64,000 bases of DNA, from assembly GCA_910584485.1 (NCBI GenBank), contig CAJUAV010000006.1, positions 68,224 through 132,223 of the forward strand. Reading direction: 5' to 3'. How positions within the stretch are numbered: the first letter of the stretch is position 1; every line of letters begins with the position of its first letter. This document shows positions 58,503 to 64,000 of the stretch, piece by piece. The notes beneath the pieces were generated by a model that saw nothing but the letters and a program-made list of their open reading frames with translations, was not told where the DNA came from and searched no databases. This DNA is from an uncultured Alistipes sp. (GTDB lineage: Bacteria; Bacteroidota; Bacteroidia; Bacteroidales; Rikenellaceae). The position numbers and the translations under genes are program-made.

Positions 58503-60116
58503 ATGAGCGAATTCATCTATCAGGAACCGCTTCCCGTCGGGAAGGACAAAACCGAGTATCGTCTCTTGACGAAAGACTACGTGAAGGTGGTCGAGTGCGA
58601 CGGCCGCAAACTGCTGAAGGTGGCCCCCGAAGGGCTCGCCCTCCTCTCGCGGGAGGCCTATGCCGACGTCTCGTTCTACCTGCGCGCCGCCCACCTGCAG
58701 AAGCTGCGCGACATCCTCGAAGATCCCGAAGCCACCGACAACGACAAGTTCGTAGCCTACACGATGCTGCTCAACCAGTGCGTCTCGGCCGAGGGCGAGC
58801 TGCCCACCTGCCAGGATACGGGCACGGCGATCTGCATCGGCCACAAGGGCGAGGATGTCTGGACGGGCGCCGACGACGCCGAGTGGATCGCGAAGGGGGT
58901 CTACGAGACCTACAAGGAGCGCAACCTGCGCTATTCGCAGGTCGTGCCCTTCACGATGACCGAGGAGAAGAACTCGGCCACGAACCTCCCCGCGCAGATC
59001 GACCTCTATGCGGGCAAACCGGGCATGGAGTACGAGTTCCTCTTCATCACCAAGGGCGGCGGCTCGGCCAACAAGACCTTCCTCTACCAGCAGACCAAGG
59101 CGCTGCTGAACGAGGCCTCGCTCACCAAATTCATCACCGAGCACATCAAGGACCTCGGTACGTCGGCCTGCCCGCCCTACCACCTGGCGATCTGCATCGG
59201 CGGCACGTCGGCCGAAATGTGCCTCTCGACGGTCAAGAAGGCGTCGGCGGGCTACCTCGACGAGCTCCCGACCTCGGGCAACGAGGGCGGCCGCTGCTTC
59301 CGCGACCTCGAATGGGAGGAGAAGGTGCTCAAAATCTGCCGCGAGAGCGGCATCGGCGCCCAGTTCGGCGGCAAGTATTTCGTGCACGACGTGCGCGTGA
59401 TCCGCGCGCCGCGCCACGCCGCTTCGTGCCCCGTGGCGATCGGCGTGAGCTGCTCGGCCGACCGCAACATCAAGGCGAAGATCACCCCCGAGGGCATCTT
59501 CCTCGAGCAGCTGGAGAAGAACCCCGCGCGCTTCCTGCCCGCCCAGGCGCCCGCCATGTCGCCCGCCGTCGAAATCGACCTCGACGAGGGGATGGACAAG
59601 GTGCGCGAGACGCTCACCAAGTACCCGATCAAGACGCGCCTGAACCTCAAGGGCACCCTCATCGTCGCCCGCGACATCGCCCACGCCCGCATCAAGCAGA
59701 TGCTCGACGAGGGCAAGCCGATGCCCGACTATTTCAAGAAACACCCCGTCTACTACGCGGGCCCCGCCAAGACCCCGTCGGGGATGGCGTCGGGTTCGTT
59801 CGGACCGACCACGGCCGGCCGCATGGACCCCTACGTCGACCTCTTCCAGTCGCAGGGCGGCTCGATGGTGATGGTGGCCAAGGGCAACCGCTCGCAGGAG
59901 GTGACCGACGCCTGCCGCAAGCACGGCGGCTTCTACCTCGGCTCGATCGGCGGACCGGCGGCGATCCTGGCCAAGAACTCGATCAAGTCGGTCGAGGTGG
60001 TCGACTTCCCCGAGCTGGGCATGGAGGCCGTGCGCAAGATCTACGTCGAGAATTTCCCCGCCTTCATCATCGTCGATGACAAGGGCAACGACTTTTTCGC
60101 CGACTTCAAACACTAA
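58503..60116 (+). CDS. fum: Fumarate hydratase, class I
   Basis: The 537-residue iron-sulphur hydratase interconverts fumarate and malate. The N-terminal alpha domain contains the cluster cysteines in LPTCQDTGTA, GNEGGRC and SCSADRN regions, and the beta domain (from about residue 340) has TLIVARDIAHARIKQ and KTPSGMASGSFGPTTAGRMD. Length matches the fused FumA/FumB form. Anaerobic Bacteroidetes use it in the reductive branch that makes succinate. It follows the tandem promoter array; batD starts 21 bases after its stop. Confidence 0.96.
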   Translation: MSEFIYQEPLPVGKDKTEYRLLTKDYVKVVECDGRKLLKVAPEGLALLSREAYADVSFYLRAAHLQKLRDILEDPEATDNDKFVAYTMLLNQCVSAEGELPTCQDTGTAICIGHKGEDVWTGADDAEWIAKGVYETYKERNLRYSQVVPFTMTEEKNSATNLPAQIDLYAGKPGMEYEFLFITKGGGSANKTFLYQQTKALLNEASLTKFITEHIKDLGTSACPPYHLAICIGGTSAEMCLSTVKKASAGYLDELPTSGNEGGRCFRDLEWEEKVLKICRESGIGAQFGGKYFVHDVRVIRAPRHAASCPVAIGVSCSADRNIKAKITPEGIFLEQLEKNPARFLPAQAPAMSPAVEIDLDEGMDKVRETLTKYPIKTRLNLKGTLIVARDIAHARIKQMLDEGKPMPDYFKKHPVYYAGPAKTPSGMASGSFGPTTAGRMDPYVDLFQSQGGSMVMVAKGNRSQEVTDACRKHGGFYLGSIGGPAAILAKNSIKSVEVVDFPELGMEAVRKIYVENFPAFIIVDDKGNDFFADFKH

Positions 60117-60137
60117 ATCCTGCTCCGCAACCGTTTC

Positions 60138-62027
60138 ATGCAGCAGATCAAAGCAGTCATATCCATGAACCGATTCGTTGCCCGACGGCTCGCCGGCCTC
60201 CTCTGTTGTCTCTTCGCGACGCTGGGGGCCCCGGCCGCCGAACGTCCCGTTTTCGAGCTCTCGACGCCCCTCACGGTCGCCGCGGGCACGGCCTTCAGCG
60301 TCGAGTTCTCGCTCAACGCCAAACCCGACGACGACAGCTTCCGCGCTCCGTCGTTCGAAGGGTTCGACGTGCTGGCGGGTCCCGCCGTCTCGCGCGGCTC
60401 GAACATCAGCTTCGTCAACGGCCAGATGTCGAAGAGCGTCCGCTACACCTACACGTTCGTGCTGCTGCCCCGCGAGGCGGGCAACGTGACGATCGGGGCG
60501 GCCGCGATCGCCGTCGACGGCCAGACGCTGCATTCGCAGCCGCAGCCCGTGGAGGTGGTCGACGAGGGGGCGCAGGGAGGCGCCGCGGCGCAGCGTCCGC
60601 AGGCGGGCGGAGAGCGTCCGACGGAGGCCGCCGACCGCGTGGCCGAGGACGACGTGCTGCTGCGTGCCGTCGTCTCGAAACGCACGGTCTTCAAGAACGA
60701 ACCGCTGCACGTCACCTACAAGCTCTACACGCGGGTCCCCTTCGTCGACTATTCGTTCGAGGCCGCACCCGCTTTCAACGGCTTCTGGGCGCAGGATCTG
60801 GTGCAGAAACGCAACAACGTGCAGTCGGGGCGCGAGACCTACAACGGCAAGGTTTACGAGACCTACGTGCTGGGCGACTGGCTGCTCTACCCGCAGCAGG
60901 CGGGGTCGCTCGCGATCGAGCCGATGGGGATGACCATCGTGGCGCAGGTCGTCGTGCAGAGCCGCAACCGCGACCCCTTCTTCGGGGGCGGCCACGAGGT
61001 CTACAACGTGCCGCGCAAGGTGCGGAGCCAGCCGATGACGATCACCGTCAAGCCGCTGCCCGCGGGGGCGCCCGCCGATTTCGGTGGTGCCGTGGGCGAT
61101 TTCCGCCTCGAGGCGGTGATGCCCGACGCGCGGCTGGCGGCCAACTCGGGCGCCACCTACACGGTGCGCATTTCGGGTACGGGCAACCTCACCTTCGTGC
61201 AGGCGCCGACGCTCACCCTGCCCACCTCGTTCGAGCAGTACAACGTCCGCACGACCGAGTCGATCAACGCCACGGCGGCGGGCATCACGGGTTACCGGCA
61301 GTTCGAGTACCCCTTCATCGCCCGCGCCGAGGGCGAATACGAGGTGGCTCCCGTCCGCTTCAGCTATTTCGACCCGACGCGCATGCAGTACCGAACGCTC
61401 GAAACGAAGCCGCTGGCGCTCGAAATCCTGCCCGATGCGAAGGGCGGCGGGGCGTCGGACGCGGTGGTGCTGCCCGGGCGCGGCCTCTCGAAGGAGGAGG
61501 TGAAGCTGCTCGGCGAGGACATCCGCTTCATCAAGATGGGGGCCGCACGGCTGCGCCCGCAGCAGACGCCGCTCCTCTTCAGCGGGGCCTACTGGGGGCT
61601 GCTCGGGCTGCTGGGACTCCTCTTCGCGGGGCTCTACGCCGCCTTGCGCCGCCGCATCCTCGAATCGCAGAACCTGGTGCTCGTGCGCGGGCGTCGGGCC
61701 AACAAGGTGGCCTTGCAGCGCTTCCGCGCCGCGCGCCGCTACATGGAGCTGCAGGAGCGCCACGCCTTCTACGAGGAGATGCTGCGCGCGCTGTGGGGCT
61801 ACATGAGCGACAAGTTCAACATCCCCGTGGCGAACCTGACGAAGGAGAACGTGCGCGAGGAGCTGCACAAGCGCGGCATCTCGGCCGAGGAGTCGCAGCG
61901 CTTCACGGCGATCATCACCCGCTGCGACGAGGCGCAGTACGCCCCCGCCGCGACGAGTTCGATGCACGAAGTCTACGCCTCGGGCGTCGAGCTGCTCTCG
62001 GAGATCGAGGCGAAGATCAAGCGGTAA
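60138..62027 (+). CDS. batD: BatD-like protein (Bacteroides aerotolerance family)
   Basis: The 629-residue protein has a signal peptide, repeated beta-sandwich domains (about residues 35-130, 165-280, 310-430), one transmembrane helix (about 480-500, LFSGAYWGLLGLLGLLFAGLYAAL) and a cytoplasmic C-terminal domain. This is the BatD/oxygen-tolerance layout. An alternative start MNRFVARRLAGL at 60165 gives a more typical signal peptide. Bat proteins affect envelope stress and aerotolerance. batA, batB and batC are not upstream here; fumarase is. Confidence 0.85.
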   Translation: MQQIKAVISMNRFVARRLAGLLCCLFATLGAPAAERPVFELSTPLTVAAGTAFSVEFSLNAKPDDDSFRAPSFEGFDVLAGPAVSRGSNISFVNGQMSKSVRYTYTFVLLPREAGNVTIGAAAIAVDGQTLHSQPQPVEVVDEGAQGGAAAQRPQAGGERPTEAADRVAEDDVLLRAVVSKRTVFKNEPLHVTYKLYTRVPFVDYSFEAAPAFNGFWAQDLVQKRNNVQSGRETYNGKVYETYVLGDWLLYPQQAGSLAIEPMGMTIVAQVVVQSRNRDPFFGGGHEVYNVPRKVRSQPMTITVKPLPAGAPADFGGAVGDFRLEAVMPDARLAANSGATYTVRISGTGNLTFVQAPTLTLPTSFEQYNVRTTESINATAAGITGYRQFEYPFIARAEGEYEVAPVRFSYFDPTRMQYRTLETKPLALEILPDAKGGGASDAVVLPGRGLSKEEVKLLGEDIRFIKMGAARLRPQQTPLLFSGAYWGLLGLLGLLFAGLYAALRRRILESQNLVLVRGRRANKVALQRFRAARRYMELQERHAFYEEMLRALWGYMSDKFNIPVANLTKENVREELHKRGISAEESQRFTAIITRCDEAQYAPAATSSMHEVYASGVELLSEIEAKIKR

Positions 62028-62049
62028 CCAACTTACGAAGCGATCGAAT

Positions 62050-62976
62050 ATGAAACGTTTTCTGATTTGGACGATGCTGCTGCTCGGGGCGGTCGGCGCC
62101 TCGGCGCAGGAGTCTGCGGCGGCGGTTTCGGCAGCGGCCGCCGATCCGAACGGGGCCGCGGCTGTCGAAGGCGCGGTTTCCGCCGCGGCCGAGGGCGCCG
62201 CCGCGGTCGAAGCCGACGGGGCCTCTTCCGCAGCCGACGGCACCTCTTCCGCAGCGGGCGCGACCGATGCCGCTGCCGTGACGCCCGAGCAGCTGTGGGA
62301 TTTGGCCAACACGGCCTACATCCACAACGATTTTCGCACGGCGATCGACCGCTACCGCGCCATCGAGGCGCAGGGGCTGCGGTCGGCCAAGCTCTGCTAC
62401 AACCTCGCCAATGCTCTCTTCAAGCAGGAGCGGCTGGGCGAGGCGATTCTCTGGTACCGCCGCGCGTTGCGGCTGGCGCCCGGGGACGAGGATATCCGCT
62501 ACAACCTCGCCGTGGCCGAGGCGCGGACGAAGGACACGATCGAACGGATCCCCGAGTTCGCCTGGACGACCTGGGTGCGGGCGCTGCGCCGCACGATGAA
62601 CGCCACGGCGTGGACCGTTCTGTCGCTCGTCGCCCTGGCGGCGACGGGCGTGCTGGTGCTCGTCTACCTGCTGGCGCGGCGCCTTTCGCTGCGCAAGGCG
62701 GGTTTCTACGGCCTGCTGGCGGCGGCGGGGCTCTTCGTCGTGACGACCCTCTTCGCGGCGGGCCAGCGGCGCGAGCAGCTCAACCGCGACGAGGCGGTCG
62801 TGATGGCGACCTCGGCGGCAGTCAAGAGCTCGCCCGACCGTGCGGCGACCGACCTGTTCGTGCTGCACGAGGGGACGACGCTGCGCATCACGAACCGGCT
62901 GGACGACTGGAGCGAGGTGACGATCGCCGACGGCAAGAAGGGGTGGACCGAACGACGCAACATCGAGGAGATTTAG
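62050..62976 (+). CDS. batE: BatE-like TPR protein
   Basis: The 308-residue protein has a signal peptide, then an alanine-rich low-complexity stretch (about residues 22-75), TPR repeats (about 80-155, NLANALFKQERLGEAILWYRRAL), two transmembrane helices (about 190-210 and 215-235) and a C-terminal SH3-like domain (VFVLHEGTTLRI). This order fits BatE. The alanine-rich insert consists of GCG/GCC-rich runs like the ispD tail. It lies 22 bases after batD. Confidence 0.83.
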   Translation: MKRFLIWTMLLLGAVGASAQESAAAVSAAAADPNGAAAVEGAVSAAAEGAAAVEADGASSAADGTSSAAGATDAAAVTPEQLWDLANTAYIHNDFRTAIDRYRAIEAQGLRSAKLCYNLANALFKQERLGEAILWYRRALRLAPGDEDIRYNLAVAEARTKDTIERIPEFAWTTWVRALRRTMNATAWTVLSLVALAATGVLVLVYLLARRLSLRKAGFYGLLAAAGLFVVTTLFAAGQRREQLNRDEAVVMATSAAVKSSPDRAATDLFVLHEGTTLRITNRLDDWSEVTIADGKKGWTERRNIEEI

Positions 62977-62979
62977 CCC

Positions 62980-63576
62980 ATGTCGATGCTGCTTCAGGAG
63001 GTGGTGGGCGAGCTTTCGAAGCTCCCTGGGATCGGGCGCCGCACGGCGCTCCGACTGGCGATGCACCTGCTGCGCATGGAGTGCGACTCGGTCGACGACA
63101 TGACGACGGCCATCGCCCGTTTCCGCCACGACATCAAACACTGCACCTGCTGCAACAACCTCTCCGATACGGAGCTCTGCCCCATCTGCACCGATGCGGA
63201 GCGCGACCGTTCGACGATCTGCGTCGTCGAGCAGGTGGCCGACCTGCTCTCGATCGAGAACACGCACCAGTACCGCGGTCTCTACCACGTGCTGGGCGGG
63301 GTGATTTCGCCCATGCAGGGGATCGCCCCCTCGGATCTGAAGATCGACCTGCTCTGCGACCGCATTGAGCAGGGCGGGGTGAAGGAGGTGATTCTGGCCA
63401 TTTCGACCTCGGTCGAGGGCGAAACGACCCTCTTCTACCTCATGAGCCGCCTGCGCCGCTTCGAGGGGTTGCGGATCACCTCGATCGCCCGCGGCATCGG
63501 CTTCGGTGACGAACTGGAGTACGTCGACGAGCTGACGATCACCCACGCGATGCTCAACCGCCGCGAAATCGAGTAG
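62980..63576 (+). CDS. recR: Recombination mediator RecR
   Basis: RecR, 198 residues, loads RecA with RecF and RecO during gap repair. The helix-hairpin-helix LSKLPGIGRRTALRLAMHLL is at the N-terminus, a four-cysteine zinc finger (CTCCNN...CPIC) near residues 50-65, and a Toprim domain (ICVVEQVADLLSIE) follows. It starts 3 bases after batE, so it is probably co-transcribed. Confidence 0.97.
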   Translation: MSMLLQEVVGELSKLPGIGRRTALRLAMHLLRMECDSVDDMTTAIARFRHDIKHCTCCNNLSDTELCPICTDAERDRSTICVVEQVADLLSIENTHQYRGLYHVLGGVISPMQGIAPSDLKIDLLCDRIEQGGVKEVILAISTSVEGETTLFYLMSRLRRFEGLRITSIARGIGFGDELEYVDELTITHAMLNRREIE

Positions 63577-63639
63577 GGCGGGGCCGCGGGCCGAACGGGC
63601 GTTGCGAAAGGCGGAGCCGCGCTGTAAGCGGAATGGATG

Positions 63640-63676
63640 AAAAAAGCTGTCCGAATCGGGTCGGACAGCTTTTTTC
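63640..63676 (+). terminator. Intrinsic terminator after recR
   Basis: AAAAAAGCTGTCCGA pairs with TCGGACAGCTTTTTT. Confidence 0.93.
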
Positions 63677-63699
63677 GTGTCGGTTTTCGGCGGGTGGTT

Positions 63700-64000
63700 T
63701 TCGGCGGCGGTCGCTGGAGCGGCAAATCGCGCGCGGGGCATGCCCGCCCATGGTCGAATCGCGCGGAGGTCGGCGGATCGCAGTCGAATTGCGCGTCAGC
63801 GCGGCGGGCCGGAGCTTCGCCCCGCGAAGGCCCGCTGTTCGCGTCCCGCTCGGTCGCGCTCCTTCGCAAGCTCCGACCCGAATAGGGGTGTCTTGCGCCG
63901 CAGGTTCGGCCTCGCAGAGGCCGGCGGGCCGAAGCCTCCGCGCGTGAAGGCCCGCAGCTCGCGTCCCGCTCGGTTGCGCTCCTTCGCAAGCTCCGACCCG
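63700..64000 (+). repeat. Structured GC-rich repeats (forward), continuing past the window
   Basis: Units at about 63790-63885 (leading GCGCGTCAGCGCG, GGAGCTTCGCC type) and 63905-64000 (leading GGCCTCGCAGAGGCC, GAAGCCTCCGCG type), the last reaching the window end. Both carry the extra GCGTCCCGCTCGG(T)(T/C)GCGCTCC middle segment. Confidence 0.8.

Noticed and set aside
58422..62312. 1296-codon minus-strand open frame
   Set aside because: It is antisense to fumarase, batD and batE, all clear families. Very high third-position GC creates long antisense frames throughout the window; similar shadows at 643-2781, 5658-8099 and 19611-21911 were dropped for the same reason.

Overview
The window looks like chromosomal DNA of a GC-rich member of the Bacteroidales, most likely Alistipes or a close Rikenellaceae relative. 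This is inferred from gene content and promoter style, not from a database match. Pointers are the fused LpxC-FabZ protein, Na+-NQR, DUF4834 and DUF3784 proteins, KduI/KduD, an Mpi-type serine recombinase, and many promoters of the Bacteroidetes form TTG-N19..21-TAnnTTTG. Most genes are housekeeping or carbohydrate genes. Third-position GC is so high that long antisense open frames cover most real genes; these are left out.

Layout. 1-5089: the nqrA(partial)BCDEF operon. 5189-8215: nrdG and nrdD on the minus strand behind a cobalamin riboswitch. 8376-11161: a HAD phosphatase, a 6S-like structured RNA candidate, an Mpi-like invertase and an M15 peptidase. 11307-14482 (minus): rplT, rpmI, ssb, a purine nucleoside phosphorylase and lpxK. 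15140-18262: an M23 lipoprotein, ispD and a small membrane protein. 18431-26143: an L-arabinose operon (mutarotase, Na+/sugar symporter, araD, araA, araB). 26979-28337: a GH105-type pectin hydrolase. 29161-31362 (minus): lpxA and lpxC-fabZ. 31798-38724: a TonB-like protein, a NagB-like/PIG-L fusion, true nagB, an alpha/beta hydrolase, tRNA-Gln, a nucleoside permease and DUF3784. 39667-41377 (minus): kduD and kduI. 41508-44182: a prophage-like remnant (S24 repressor, divergent small gene, orphan large terminase). 44741-49592: tsaD, proS, an SGNH hydrolase, an ECF sigma factor and a 50-residue protein. 50155-52119: XRE regulators and a degenerate MNT-HEPN protein behind a long structured leader. 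52598-54496 (minus): mlaF, mlaE and a DUF4834 protein. 54945-63576: purB, fba, fumarase, batD, batE and recR.

The most unusual content is between the genes. First, almost every longer gap holds copies of a GC-rich structured repeat. A short, sequence-variable hairpin precedes three segments that can pair in mutually exclusive ways. Different copies use different stem sequences with compensating changes, so the fold rather than the sequence is conserved. Second, three arrays of about 74-bp tandem units carry a complete Bacteroidetes promoter per unit plus a terminator-like hairpin. They sit directly upstream of the M23 gene, the DUF4834-mlaEF operon and the fumarase gene. Neither family matches an element I can name with confidence.
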